Assembly (NCBI GenBank): GCA_016125225.1
Contig: WGME01000018.1
Span: forward strand, 248,001 to 312,000
Source of the DNA: a bacterium
Lineage (GTDB): Bacteria; Planctomycetota; Planctomycetia; Planctomycetales; Planctomycetaceae
Direction: 5' to 3'
DNA length: 64,000 bases
Shown: positions 41,992-50,976 of the stretch, one piece after another
Numbering within the stretch: the stretch's first letter is position 1
How the letters are laid out: each line of letters begins with the position of its first letter
Program-made: the position numbers and the translations under genes
The notes under the pieces: model-generated
Told to the model about the DNA's origin: nothing
Databases searched by the model: none
What the model saw: the letters and a program-made list of their open reading frames with translations, nothing else

Positions 41992-44421
41992 TCAATGCTG
42001 GAATAGGAACTCCCGTGAAGTCACGACACTCCAGAGCAGGTCTTCATAGGCGGCCCGCAGGTCTTCTGCCGGGGTGTTGACCACGAGATCGAGCACGGCC
42101 TGCCGTTCCTGTTCGGACGGTGCCCGGCTGAACGCCGTCAGGAATAACTCATCTGCAACCTGCGTGGCGGGTGTCTTGTCATTGATCCAACTTGCGATGC
42201 GACCTTCCTTGGCTTCCAGCTTTTCCAGCAACGTGGTGCCATTTGCGAGGTGCAGCACCTGCGTCATGCTGGGCTCATCACTCCGTTCGCAGGTACAGGT
42301 CAGAATCCGTTCCGGCCGACCAAAGGTGTCCAGAAAATAGGACGCCAGGCTGGTATCACGAACCTGCAACGCTCGTGTCCCTGCAGGGTAATCTTTGAAC
42401 GCCGTCGGCACCGACGTGACATCGGCGATGGCATCGAGCAGGACTTCGGCTTTCAACCGCCGGGGATAGAAATGGGCATAGTACCGTTCATCGGCCGCAT
42501 TCTCGGCGAGAGTCTCGCTGGATCGTTGATACGTCTCCGAAGAAAGAATCAACCGCATGAGCGATTTGAGATCGTACTTCTGATGGACGAGTTCCCGGGC
42601 GAGCGCGGCCATCAGGTCGGCATTGCTCGGCGGGTTGGTGAGCCGCAGATCATCGACCTTTTCGACGATGCCGACCCCCATGAAGTTGGCCCATACGCGA
42701 TTCACAATGGCCCGACTGAAGTAAGGATTCTCAGGAGCGGTCAGCCAATCGGCGAGGGCCTCACGACGATCACCCGTACTATCGAATGCGACCGCTGCAG
42801 CATCGAGCGGTTTCGGAGGTTGCGGCCGTCCGACACGTGGTTGAATCACCTCGCCGGTCTCCGCGAGAAAGACCGTGCGGTTGCCATCGCCATTACGGAA
42901 ATCGCCCCCCCAACCTTTGCCACGCACGCGGGCAAACAAACTCGCCATACCGTAGTAATCGTCGTTGGTCCATTTCTCCAGCGGATGATCATGGCAGCGG
43001 GCACAATTGATCGACATGCCGAGGAAGGCCATCGAGACCGTTTCCGACATGTCCTGCGGGTCTTGATGCAGGGCGTAAAAATTGGCGGCTCCGTTCTCGA
43101 CCGTGCTCCCTTTGGCCAGCACCACTTCACGGGCAAACTGATCCCACGGGACATTCTGCTGTACCCGCTCACGAATCCATTTCGAGAAGGCATCCAGGGC
43201 AGCGGGCCGCAAGCGGTCGCCACTCAGCAACAGTAAGTCAGACCATTGATAGGTCCAGTAGTCGACGAACTCGGGACGCGAGAGCAATTCCTCGATCAGC
43301 TTTTCCCGTTTGAGCGGGTCGGTATCCTCCAGGAACTTCTGCGTCTCGGCGAGTGTGGGCAGCATGCCGATGGTGTCGAGATGAGCCCGCCGCAGGAATT
43401 CCCCATCCGTGCACCGCGGCGAAGGAGGCACATTGAGGGCTTCCAGCTTGGCCAGCACCAGATCATCGATCACGTTCTGCCGTGGTGCTGCAGTGAAAGT
43501 ATCGGCCGGTAACACATACGAATACGGAGCGGTGACCGTCGCCGTGACATTCTGTGCGAGATACCACGCCACGATGGCCCCTTCACCATGTCCGGTGACC
43601 GACACCAGGCCCTGATCATCGACACTCGCCACGCTGTGATTGGTCGAGGAATACTTGGCCCAACGCGTGACGTCTTCCTGATGGCCGTCGCTGAAGTGAG
43701 CCCGCACGATCATCTGCTGCTGAATGCCGGGGATTAGTCGTGTCGTCGGGGGCAAAATCTCCAGTTGGGTGATGCGGGCGTCATCGGCCGACGGTCCCGG
43801 TTGACCCTGGGCGATCCACTCCGCAATCACGCGATATTCGAGGGAATCTTCCGTAAAACGCAGGCCCCCTTTGTGCGGAATCGCCTGCGTCGGCTTGGTG
43901 AGCATCAGGCTCCGGCCGGGATCATGGGGCACGATGCGGCGGCCGCGAGCCTGCCGGGTGAGAATGTTGTAATCGCCTTCGGGATCGTAGCCCCGGAGTG
44001 ACAAACGGAAGCCGTTCTTCCCGGCAGCGGCTCCGTGACAGGCCCCCATGTTGCACCCGGTTTTCGACAACACCGACTGCACCTGATTGCGGAAGTTCCA
44101 CACATGCGGATCAGCGAAGTGCTCCACCGTGACGGGAATCGTCGCCGAATTACTTCCCGCACTGACAGTAATGGTGGTGGTCCCATTGGACCGGGGCACG
44201 ATCACCCCCTGCTCCACGCTGGCAACGGCTGGTGACGACGATTCAAACCGCAGGTCGTTCGTGATCTGCCGCCCGATGCGGCCATTCTCGGCTGCCTGCA
44301 CCAGCACACGCTGCCGCGCCTCCGGCCCGGTGAGCTGAACGGAGCCAGGAAAAACAGCGATCTCCGCAGCGAAAGAGGGACAACAGCTTAGTCCAATGAT
44401 GAATCCACAGAGTTGCTTCAC
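41992..44421 (-). CDS. Exported DUF1549/DUF1553 protein with Big2 and heme c motifs
   Basis: An 809-residue exported planctomycete protein. The GTG at 44421 is preferred: GAGGA lies 7 bases upstream and it begins the signal peptide KQLCGFIIGLSCCPSFAA; the frame is open to 44556. In order: a Big2-like Ig domain (about 25-110), CNMGACHG (a CX4CH variant), a planctomycete cytochrome-like section (GFRLSLRGYDPEGDY), another Ig-like repeat, DUF1549 with the CxxCH motif CARCHDHPLEKW, and DUF1553 (RAIVNRVWANFMGVGI, TLRILTCTCERSD region). Members are often next to DUF1501 genes, as here, and are thought to act together in the periplasm; the reaction is unknown. Confidence 0.9.
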   Translation of the reverse strand: MKQLCGFIIGLSCCPSFAAEIAVFPGSVQLTGPEARQRVLVQAAENGRIGRQITNDLRFESSSPAVASVEQGVIVPRSNGTTTITVSAGSNSATIPVTVEHFADPHVWNFRNQVQSVLSKTGCNMGACHGAAAGKNGFRLSLRGYDPEGDYNILTRQARGRRIVPHDPGRSLMLTKPTQAIPHKGGLRFTEDSLEYRVIAEWIAQGQPGPSADDARITQLEILPPTTRLIPGIQQQMIVRAHFSDGHQEDVTRWAKYSSTNHSVASVDDQGLVSVTGHGEGAIVAWYLAQNVTATVTAPYSYVLPADTFTAAPRQNVIDDLVLAKLEALNVPPSPRCTDGEFLRRAHLDTIGMLPTLAETQKFLEDTDPLKREKLIEELLSRPEFVDYWTYQWSDLLLLSGDRLRPAALDAFSKWIRERVQQNVPWDQFAREVVLAKGSTVENGAANFYALHQDPQDMSETVSMAFLGMSINCARCHDHPLEKWTNDDYYGMASLFARVRGKGWGGDFRNGDGNRTVFLAETGEVIQPRVGRPQPPKPLDAAAVAFDSTGDRREALADWLTAPENPYFSRAIVNRVWANFMGVGIVEKVDDLRLTNPPSNADLMAALARELVHQKYDLKSLMRLILSSETYQRSSETLAENAADERYYAHFYPRRLKAEVLLDAIADVTSVPTAFKDYPAGTRALQVRDTSLASYFLDTFGRPERILTCTCERSDEPSMTQVLHLANGTTLLEKLEAKEGRIASWINDKTPATQVADELFLTAFSRAPSEQERQAVLDLVVNTPAEDLRAAYEDLLWSVVTSREFLFQH

Positions 44422-44491
44422 AAGTCTGTCCTCAAGCAGCCGTTTCAACGTCAATATAATCACAAAGCGGAAAGTAGGATGGGACATTGCA

Positions 44492-44941
44492 TTAGTTACG
44501 AACCAAAACAAAACTCGTTGAGTATCGCGGCTCTGATTGCCACATGAATTCTCCATTTGTTATAACGATTCGCCCACCATCAGGACTAACATCGATATTG
44601 AATTCTCTTATACGCAGCGATTTAACCTCAGGAACGCCTAGTCCCGATTTTTGCGACGCAATCAAGCATGTCCCTGACCTGCCCCTACCCATAAACCCCA
44701 TCGATCCAACTGTTGACGCATAGATTCCCGTGCGGTTTTCATAGATGGAGACTGTGTAGCTCCGGCCTGAAACATCTAATGTCTTTCTACAGAGTTCTCC
44801 AGACCGTATCACTAACAAAAAAGAAGCACCAACAATGCAAATCACAAAGATTGCTAGACACAAAGGCCGCATTAACGACGAGACTAATTCCGGAAAAAGT
44901 TTTGGCTGATCACTATGACTGCCATTGAGCACGACTTTCAT
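44492..44941 (-). CDS. Small single-helix membrane protein inserted in the DUF1501 operon
   Basis: A 149-residue hypothetical protein. Its ATG lies 9 bp after the DUF1501 stop codon (TGAGGCCTCATAATG), which also supplies a GAGG ribosome-binding site, so coupling is likely. A helix at about residues 29-48 (LCLAIFVICIVGASFLLVI) precedes a soluble part with alternating strands (RSYTVSIYENRTGIYASTV, IDVSPDGGRIVITNGEFMW), possibly a beta-propeller blade or small beta-sandwich. The sequence looks more A/T-rich than its neighbours, and the family is unknown. It may be a recent insertion between the operon partners. Confidence 0.65.
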   Translation of the reverse strand: MKVVLNGSHSDQPKLFPELVSSLMRPLCLAIFVICIVGASFLLVIRSGELCRKTLDVSGRSYTVSIYENRTGIYASTVGSMGFMGRGRSGTCLIASQKSGLGVPEVKSLRIREFNIDVSPDGGRIVITNGEFMWQSEPRYSTSFVLVRN

Positions 44942-44950
44942 TATGAGGCC

Positions 44951-46345
44951 TCATGAGGCAAACAACTCCGTAATCGGTTTTGTGCCGAAGTCGACTAATG
45001 GGAAGGGGCGGCCGGCGGGGCCGGGGAGGTGCTGCTCGATGTCGAAGCCCAGGCTGTGGAAGACCGTGGCGACGAGTTCCGCAGCGCCGACCGGGCGTTC
45101 GGCAGGGAAGCCTCCGGTTGGATCACTGCGGCCGATCACGCGCCCCCCTTGCACGCCGCCCCCGGCGAAATAGCTCGTCCAGCATTGCGGCCAGTGATCA
45201 CGCCCCCCCGCCGGATTCACCCGCGGCGTGCGACCGAATTCCGCGACGTTGCAAACCAGCGTGTTGCCGAGCAGGCCGCGCTCGTGCAGATCTTCAATCA
45301 AGGCCGAGTACGCCTGGTCATACATCGGCGCGACGATGTTCTTCATCCCCTCGATCGAGGTGAAGGGCAAGGTGCCGTGAATGTCCCAGGTCACTTCGTT
45401 AAAGACCGTGAGAAAGGTGTTGATGGTGACGAACCGCACGCCGGCTTCGATTAAACGCCGGGCCAGCAGGCAGCATTGACCAAACCGCGTCATGCCATAA
45501 CGCTCGCGGACCGCTTGAGGTTCCTTGCTTAGCTCGAAGGCTTCGCGAGCCTGCGTGCTGGTCATCATGCGGAAGGCGGACTGAAAACCGCTATCGAGCA
45601 AGGTCGCGTTTTCACTGCGCTCGAACGCATCGACCGTGGAGTCAACGACATCACGCAACTTCCGACGTCGCTCCAGCCGGGCTTCACCAATCTGCTTCGG
45701 CGGCAGCAAATCGGGCACCACGAAGTCGGGTTTTGAGGGATCGGCATTCAGCACAAACGGATCCTGCGCTTTGCCGAGGAAACCGCCCGCCTGACCATTG
45801 GGCAAGTTCCCGCCGCCGGACCCCATCAGTTCGGGCAACACGACAAAGGGCGGCAAGTCGGTGCGGCGACCCATCAGATAGCTCGCCACACTTCCGGCAT
45901 GCGGCGTGTTGACACCGCCGGTGAAGAACCGCCCGGTCTGCATCATCTGCCAACCAGCATCATGCACGGCGGGGGAACTGTGGTTGCAACTGCGGACCAG
46001 AGAGAACTTGTCGGCGATCGCGGCGTGCCGAGGCAGAATCTCACTGAGCTGAATGTCGCTCGACTTCGTATTGATCGCGGTGAAGGGGCCACGAATTTCC
46101 GCCGGGGCGTCGGGCTTCGGATCAAAGGTATCCAACTGACTCGGAGCACCGAGATTGAAAATCATGATCACCGAGCGATCATCCTGTCCCGGCTTTTGCC
46201 CCGTGGTCGTCGCGGCCTGGGCTTCCATACGGGCCAAGTCGGCGAGCGTGAATCCCATCGCCCCGAGGGTGCCAACCTGCATGAAGTCGCGACGGGTGAT
46301 ACCGTCACAGGTATGGGCCGTGCCTTGTCCGGTCAAGTTGAGCAT
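44951..46345 (-). CDS. DUF1501 protein with Tat-type signal
   Basis: A 464-residue exported planctomycete protein. The ATG at 46345 (AGGGGA 9 bases upstream) places a twin-arginine signal near the N-terminus (TRRDFMQVGTLGAMGF). The DUF1501 domain has FNLGAPSQLDTFDPKPDAP, the pair NHSSPAVHDAGW, and NVAEFGRTPRVNPAGGRDHWP, resembling the metal-site phrases of the sulfatase/alkaline phosphatase superfamily. It is probably a folded, Tat-exported metalloenzyme. It is the first gene of an operon with the small membrane protein, DUF1549 and cytochrome-WD40 genes, and is divergent from the PAS-AraC regulator. Confidence 0.9.
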   Translation of the reverse strand: MLNLTGQGTAHTCDGITRRDFMQVGTLGAMGFTLADLARMEAQAATTTGQKPGQDDRSVIMIFNLGAPSQLDTFDPKPDAPAEIRGPFTAINTKSSDIQLSEILPRHAAIADKFSLVRSCNHSSPAVHDAGWQMMQTGRFFTGGVNTPHAGSVASYLMGRRTDLPPFVVLPELMGSGGGNLPNGQAGGFLGKAQDPFVLNADPSKPDFVVPDLLPPKQIGEARLERRRKLRDVVDSTVDAFERSENATLLDSGFQSAFRMMTSTQAREAFELSKEPQAVRERYGMTRFGQCCLLARRLIEAGVRFVTINTFLTVFNEVTWDIHGTLPFTSIEGMKNIVAPMYDQAYSALIEDLHERGLLGNTLVCNVAEFGRTPRVNPAGGRDHWPQCWTSYFAGGGVQGGRVIGRSDPTGGFPAERPVGAAELVATVFHSLGFDIEQHLPGPAGRPFPLVDFGTKPITELFAS

Positions 46346-46534
46346 CGGTGACGTTCCCCTGAACTGGCAGCGATGGAACGGGCGGCTCCATCGAATTTGG
46401 TCGATCAACGAATTTCCCGCCGGTGACAAATGTCAATTCCAGCAGGGACATCTTCAGCCACAGTACCACAAATTACAACACCTGCGGACCGCACCGTCTT
46501 GTAGGATGTCCGCACGGTTTGGTATTTTTTGCGC
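46346..46534. promoter_or_regulatory. Divergent promoter region between DUF1501 operon and AraC gene
   Basis: This 189-bp region must hold the promoters for both directions. A pair of similar, imperfect motifs, GACCGCACCGTCTTGTA (46488-46504) and GTCCGCACGGTTTGGTA (46508-46524), is spaced 20 bp apart, about two helix turns, as direct-repeat AraC operators often are. Which regulator binds is not shown. No unambiguous -35/-10 was found. Confidence 0.35.
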
Positions 46535-47359
46535 ATGACGACGACGGATTACCATGCCGACCAGGCCGCGTTTTTGGCGCAATGGGCGAGCCCCACCGAG
46601 CTGCTGCAGCTGCTTGACTGCCTGCCCGAGGCCTACTTCTTCGCCAAAGACGCCCGCGGCCGCTTCATGCTGATGAACGAAGCCAATCTGCGGCTGCACG
46701 GTGTCGACACGATCGACGGCGTGCTCGGCAAAACCGACTTCGATTTTCACCCCCGTCATCTCGCCGAACAGTATGTTCGAGAAGACCGGCGAGTGATGGA
46801 CTCCGGCGTGCCCTTGCTCAACCAGGTCTGGCTGGTGGGAGATGCCTACGGCCAACTGCGGTGGTACATCTCCAGCAAAACTCCGCTCCGAGACCCGCAG
46901 GGCAAGATCGTCGGCATTGCGGGGATAATGCGCGACTTCAAACAGACGGAATCACTCATTCGGCCGTACCAGGAACTGGAGCAGGTACTGTCCTATGTTC
47001 TGGAGCACTATGCTGAACGCATCCGGGTGGAAGATCTCGCGGCGATGGCCCATCTTTCAGTTAGTCAATTCGACCGTAAGTTCAAACGGCTGCTACAGAT
47101 AACGCCACAGCAGTATCTGATGCGGGTGCGGATCAATGCGGCTTCACAAGCCCTGCTGCACACCGACCGATCGATCGCCACAATTGCTGACCAGGTTGGG
47201 TTTTACGACCAGAGCATCTTCACGAAGCAGTTCGTTCGGCATGTCGGCATGACCCCGCGAATTTTCCGCCGAACTTACACAGCCGACGCCCACCAGCACC
47301 GCCACAGCCCACCACGAGAGCCCGCCCTGGAAAAAGAAAAAGCTCAGGGAAGACCCTGA
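46535..47359 (+). CDS. AraC-family transcriptional regulator with N-terminal PAS domain
   Basis: A 274-residue regulator. The ATG at 46535 is chosen over a TTG six bases upstream. A PAS domain (about 22-130) shows LDCLPEAYFFAKDARGRFM and PLRDPQGKIVGIAGIMRDF, typical of PAS with its C-terminal PAC motif, and could sense a small molecule, redox state or light. The C-terminus has two helix-turn-helix motifs of the AraC/XylS type (RVEDLAAMAHLSVSQFDRKF and SIATIADQVGFYDQSIFTKQF). Divergent transcription from the DUF1501 operon suggests it regulates that operon. Its last codons contain the csrA terminator on the opposite strand. Confidence 0.9.
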   Translation: MTTTDYHADQAAFLAQWASPTELLQLLDCLPEAYFFAKDARGRFMLMNEANLRLHGVDTIDGVLGKTDFDFHPRHLAEQYVREDRRVMDSGVPLLNQVWLVGDAYGQLRWYISSKTPLRDPQGKIVGIAGIMRDFKQTESLIRPYQELEQVLSYVLEHYAERIRVEDLAAMAHLSVSQFDRKFKRLLQITPQQYLMRVRINAASQALLHTDRSIATIADQVGFYDQSIFTKQFVRHVGMTPRIFRRTYTADAHQHRHSPPREPALEKEKAQGRP

Positions 47360-47361
47360 GC
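47331..47361 (-). terminator. Rho-independent terminator for csrA, inside the 3' end of the AraC gene
   Basis: On the minus strand GCTCAGGG (47361-47354) pairs with CCCTGAGC (47349-47342) around a TCTT loop, followed by TTTTTCTTTTT (47341-47331). It lies 45 bases past the csrA stop. On the plus strand the same bases encode the last residues of the AraC protein (EKEKAQGRP), so the two genes share this DNA. Confidence 0.85.
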
Positions 47362-47405
47362 GCACACCCTGACGGATGCCAGAAAACCAGTGGCGAACGA
47401 GACGG

Positions 47406-47612
47406 TTAAACCGTCAGCTCGATCTGCGTGGTATCGCCGTTGTGCAGATCTTCCGGCGTGGAGGCTTGGCAGAGCTCCTCGCGGACGATGTTCATATCCC
47501 GCGGGGCATCGATCCCCAAACGCACGGTATTGGGACCGATTCGCACGATCGTCACCGTGACGTTCTCACCGATCAGAATCTTTTCGCCTGGCTTCCGTGA
47601 CAAGACCAACAT
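47406..47612 (-). CDS. csrA: Carbon storage regulator CsrA
   Basis: A 68-residue RNA-binding post-transcriptional regulator. The conserved start MLVLSRKPGEKILIGENVTV and RLGIDAPRDMNIVREEL (with the RNA-contacting Arg and VHREEI-like helix, here IVREEL) identify it without doubt. The ATG is at 47612 with AAAGGG 8 bases upstream; the longer frame to 47735 is not used. CsrA binds GGA motifs in leaders to repress or stabilise messages, and typically controls motility, carbon storage and secretion. It ends at the terminator at 47331-47361. Confidence 0.97.
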   Translation of the reverse strand: MLVLSRKPGEKILIGENVTVTIVRIGPNTVRLGIDAPRDMNIVREELCQASTPEDLHNGDTTQIELTV

Positions 47613-48197
47613 GATTTGACCCTTTCTGCGTGCCTGTTGCATCCCTGTGGCCACGCGATGCCGTTGCCGGAACGACCCACATTCCAGCGCATCGACATCG
47701 ACGGTCTCGGATCGAGGAGCGTCCTGAGAACTCACTTCGTTCGACAGTTTGACCTGCCCGCAAACCCATTGCGCAAATCAAAGTGTCATCAATCCGAAAC
47801 TGTGGCACAAAGATAACAACCGCTGCAGAAGAAAATCCAGCACGATTCCGAAATCGCCTCAAGAATCTTCAAACCGACACGCGCCGCAGCCGGCGGCGAC
47901 ACAACCCAGGCAAGAAAGCGTCGCAAATCCTTTTGCAAAAACCAGCTACAGCAAACAACACCCAACCACAAGAGCCACCCACACCCCAAAGTTGGTGTAA
48001 AACACAGGCAACCACTGCATAGAAACCAGGCACGCCGCCTGTGCGCGATTTTCAGGCAGATGCAAAATGGCAGAGCCGGATGGTCCAGGATTTCCTCGCT
48101 TGGGACGCCCAAACTCTCAGTGAGACTTGAATTTCCTGCGATTCCGGACGATTCTGCACAGTCGCGACTCTGGTCGAATCGCAGGAGTAAAGAGAAC
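47613..48197. other. Gene-less stretch between csrA and the oxidoreductase gene
   Basis: About 585 bp with no convincing gene. The section 47800-48000 is A/C-rich on the plus strand and poor in T, and the short open frames in it are Lys/Gln/Pro/Thr-rich without a ribosome-binding site. It presumably holds the csrA leader and promoter (minus strand) and the promoter of the gene at 48198. No terminator or riboswitch was recognised. Confidence 0.5.
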
Positions 48198-49271
48198 ATG
48201 GTGCGCATCGGGATCGTCGGCATTGGCTTCATGGGCTGGACCCATTTTGCGGCAGCGACCAAGCTGTCAGAGGCCGGGAAACCGACCGGCAGCAAGCTCA
48301 AGGGGGGAGCCGTCACCGCGATCTGCACCCGCAGTGCGGCGAAACTCTCAGGCGACTGGACATCCATCCAGGGAAACTTCGGTCCCCGCGCCCCGCAGCT
48401 CGATCTCTCGAAAATCAGCGCGTACGACAACCACAAAGACCTGATTGCTGACCCCGATATCGACCTGGTCGATGTCTGCCTGCCCAACGATCAGCACGAA
48501 GAGGTCGCCATCGCCGCTCTTCAGGCCGGGAAGCACGTGTTAGTCGAAAAGCCGATTTCGGTCGATCCGAAAGGGGCCGACCGGATGGTCGCGGCGGCGA
48601 AGAAGGCGGGCAAACTCCTGATGGTGGCCCATGTGCTGCCCTTCTTTCCGGAATTCCAATTCGCCTCGCAGATCATCCAGAGTCAGAAATACGGGAAACT
48701 GCTCGCGGCCCATTTCCGCCGGGTGATCTCGCCGCCCAAGTGGTCGGGTGATATGTCTGACTTCCGGAAGCTGGGGGGGTGGGGCATCGATCTGCACATT
48801 CACGACAACCATTTCATCCGCCTGGCCTGCGGGTTACCGGAGCAGGTGTCATCCCGCGGCCTGCTGCAGGAAGGCTTCGTGAACCATGTGCACACCCAAT
48901 ATGTCTATCCGAACGGTCCGACCGTGACCTCGGTCAGCGGCGGGATTTGTGCCCAGGGTTTGGCCTTCGCGCACGGCTATGAACTCTACTTTGAGAACGC
49001 GACGGTGATCTTCAGTGCCGGAACGGTCGGCGATGCCTGGTGTGTCGACCGCCCGCTGTCGGTCATTTCCAAGGGCAAGGTGACGCATCCGAAGCTCAAG
49101 GGGGGCAGCGAATGGTGTTCGGCTTTCACCAGCGAACTGCAGACCGCGGTCGACTCGGTGAAATCGGGCGAACCCGCCCCGCTGCTTTCCGGCGAATTGG
49201 CTCGCGATGCCCTGCAGATTTGCCATGCCGAAGCGAAGAGCATCGCCACGGGTAAGTCCGTCAAACTGTAA
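48198..49271 (+). CDS. Gfo/Idh/MocA-family oxidoreductase
   Basis: A 357-residue NAD(P)-dependent sugar or inositol dehydrogenase-like enzyme. The ATG at 48198 is preceded by AGGAG; the frame opens further upstream. The Rossmann loop GIVGIGFMGWTHF is at residues 4-16, the 'EKPIS' signature that ends the nucleotide-binding part lies near residue 118, and the C-terminal substrate domain has GGWGIDLHIHDNHFIRLACG with a catalytic-type D/H pair. Planctomycetes carry many paralogues; the substrate is unknown. No sugar-transport gene is near. Confidence 0.9.
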   Translation: MVRIGIVGIGFMGWTHFAAATKLSEAGKPTGSKLKGGAVTAICTRSAAKLSGDWTSIQGNFGPRAPQLDLSKISAYDNHKDLIADPDIDLVDVCLPNDQHEEVAIAALQAGKHVLVEKPISVDPKGADRMVAAAKKAGKLLMVAHVLPFFPEFQFASQIIQSQKYGKLLAAHFRRVISPPKWSGDMSDFRKLGGWGIDLHIHDNHFIRLACGLPEQVSSRGLLQEGFVNHVHTQYVYPNGPTVTSVSGGICAQGLAFAHGYELYFENATVIFSAGTVGDAWCVDRPLSVISKGKVTHPKLKGGSEWCSAFTSELQTAVDSVKSGEPAPLLSGELARDALQICHAEAKSIATGKSVKL

Positions 49272-49291
49272 GCTAGACGACAGAATTGAGA

Positions 49292-50011
49292 ATGGACAAG
49301 ACCCACATCCTCAACGAGATCCGGCGGCTTGCAGTCGAGAACGGAGACGCGCCTGTTGGTCGCGAACGATTCGAGCGAGAGACCGGGATTCGCGAGTCGG
49401 ACTGGTCTGGCAAATATTGGATTCGATGGAACGATGCGGTTCGAGAAGCTGGATACGAGCCCAATCAGTTAAATGCAGCACATGACGAAGAATTCATGCT
49501 CAGCGCGTACATCGGCTTAGTTCGGGAACTCGGGAAAGTACCCGTTCAAGCAGAACTCGAAATGAAGCGAAGGAACGACGCAAATTTTCCCAGTTCGAAA
49601 ACGTTCAGGCGATTCGGCGGAAAGAATGGGCTAATTTCTCACGCAGCCGGTTACTGTGAGCAGAATCAACTGCACGACGTACTAGATTTGTTAAGACCAG
49701 CACTTGAGCTTGCAACACGAACTACTCCTGACGAGCCTGAAGAAATCGAGCCTTCTCTGGGATACGTCTATTTGCTCCAGGCAGGCAAGTATTTCAAGAT
49801 CGGAAGAACCAACTCTCTCGGTCGTCGAGAATATGAGATTGGGCTACAGCTTCCCGAGAGGGCAAAAACTGTTCACGTAATAGAAACCGACGATCCTGTA
49901 GGGATTGAGTCTTATTGGCACAGGCGATTTGCTGAGTGCAGAAAAAATGGCGAATGGTTCGAATTAAAATCCACAGATGTAAAGGCGTTTAAGCGTCGGA
50001 AATATATGTAG
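49292..50011 (+). CDS. GIY-YIG nuclease-domain protein with HNH-associated repeats
   Basis: A 239-residue protein. The ATG at 49292 is used; a TTG lies six bases earlier. Two repeats of the homing-endonuclease-associated type cover about residues 1-105 (PVGRERFERETGIRESDW...WNDAVREAGYEPN, and GKVPVQAELEMKRRN...FRRFGGKNGLISHAAGY). The C-terminal domain (about 150-235) is a T5orf172/MUG113-type GIY-YIG nuclease: GYVYLLQAGKYFKIGRT, then EIGLQLPERAKTVHVIETDD and a conserved E/H region (GIESYWHRRFAECRKNGEWF). Composition is more A/T-rich than the neighbours, consistent with acquisition. It may cut DNA or act in defence; its target is unknown. Confidence 0.85.
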   Translation: MDKTHILNEIRRLAVENGDAPVGRERFERETGIRESDWSGKYWIRWNDAVREAGYEPNQLNAAHDEEFMLSAYIGLVRELGKVPVQAELEMKRRNDANFPSSKTFRRFGGKNGLISHAAGYCEQNQLHDVLDLLRPALELATRTTPDEPEEIEPSLGYVYLLQAGKYFKIGRTNSLGRREYEIGLQLPERAKTVHVIETDDPVGIESYWHRRFAECRKNGEWFELKSTDVKAFKRRKYM

Positions 50012-50135
50012 TTAGAAACGTTGCTTAACTTACCGTTAGGGCCGCGCATGAACGCATCGTGCTCTGGCCTAATTGAACTGCACTTTAAATTCGATCACTT
50101 AGCTCCCGAGTCTGCTGGAGTAGTCTGGGTCTCTG

Positions 50136-50975
50136 ATGCTGGAAAACTTGCCGGTTCGCACACTGCAGCATAAGGGACTGACGATTGAGGGGTACTCACG
50201 CGCCGCGGTCCAAAGTTACTGGCGCGTACCCGAATGGAAGCTGGGCTTTGACCTCGGTGGCAGCCCGTGGGACTTCATGGGGACGCCGACCATCTGCGTG
50301 ACGCACGCCCACCTCGACCATCTCGCGGCGCTACCAGTCTATGTGGCTCGCCGCCGCATGATGAAAATGGAACCGCCGACGATTTATCTCCCCGCGGAAA
50401 TCGTCGAATCGGTCGATCGCATGTTGAAGGCCTGGCAACGGCTCGATCGGGGTCGCATGGTCTGCCAGCTCATCGGCGTCGAACATGGCCAGGAGATCGA
50501 ACTCTCCCGCGAGCAGGTGATGACGGTCTTTTCGACCACGCATACGGTCCCTTCAGTGGGCTACGTCATCTGGCAGCGGAAACGCAAACTGAAACACGAG
50601 TACCGCGAACTCACCGGCGATCAGATTCGTGATATCCGCATGTCGGGTGTCGAGGTGACCGCCGAAATCCGCACGCCGATGCTGTGCTACACCGGCGACA
50701 CATCGCCCGCGGGGATCGATGGTTATCCGCCGGTTTTCGAGTCACAGATTCTCATCACCGAGCTGACGTTCTTCCGACCGGAACACCGCCGCGACAAGAT
50801 CCATAAGTTCGGGCATATGCACCTCGATGACTTCCTGGAGCGGGCCGACAAATTCCAGAACGAGCTGATCATCGCCATGCACTTCAGCACCCGGTACCAG
50901 ACGAATCAGATCGAAAAGGCCATCAAGAAGCGCTTGCCCGCCGGCTTGAAGGAACGCATGCTGTTGTGGGTGTGA
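50136..50975 (+). CDS. Metallo-beta-lactamase-fold hydrolase (RNase Z-like)
   Basis: A 279-residue cytoplasmic MBL-fold protein. The metal motif HAHLDH (in [10 protein letters not shown], near residue 53) is complete, followed by [15 protein letters not shown], an Asp in CYTGDTSP, and a C-terminal His region ([10 protein letters not shown]). TELTFF and [11 protein letters not shown] (a second His motif) match RNase Z and its relatives, which cut tRNA 3' ends or act as phosphodiesterases. The lack of the RNase Z exosite arm leaves the substrate open. The stop is followed by a degenerate heptamer array (50977-51011). Confidence 0.82.
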   Translation: MLENLPVRTLQHKGLTIEGYSRAAVQSYWRVPEWKLGFDLGGSPWDFMGTPTICVTHAHLDHLAALPVYVARRRMMKMEPPTIYLPAEIVESVDRMLKAWQRLDRGRMVCQLIGVEHGQEIELSREQVMTVFSTTHTVPSVGYVIWQRKRKLKHEYRELTGDQIRDIRMSGVEVTAEIRTPMLCYTGDTSPAGIDGYPPVFESQILITELTFFRPEHRRDKIHKFGHMHLDDFLERADKFQNELIIAMHFSTRYQTNQIEKAIKKRLPAGLKERMLLWV

Positions 50976-50976
50976 G

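Noticed and set aside
47749-48022. Short Lys/Pro/Gln-rich plus-strand frames between csrA and the oxidoreductase gene
   Set aside because: Composition reflects A/C-rich DNA. Two overlapping frames look alike, and no ribosome-binding site is present.
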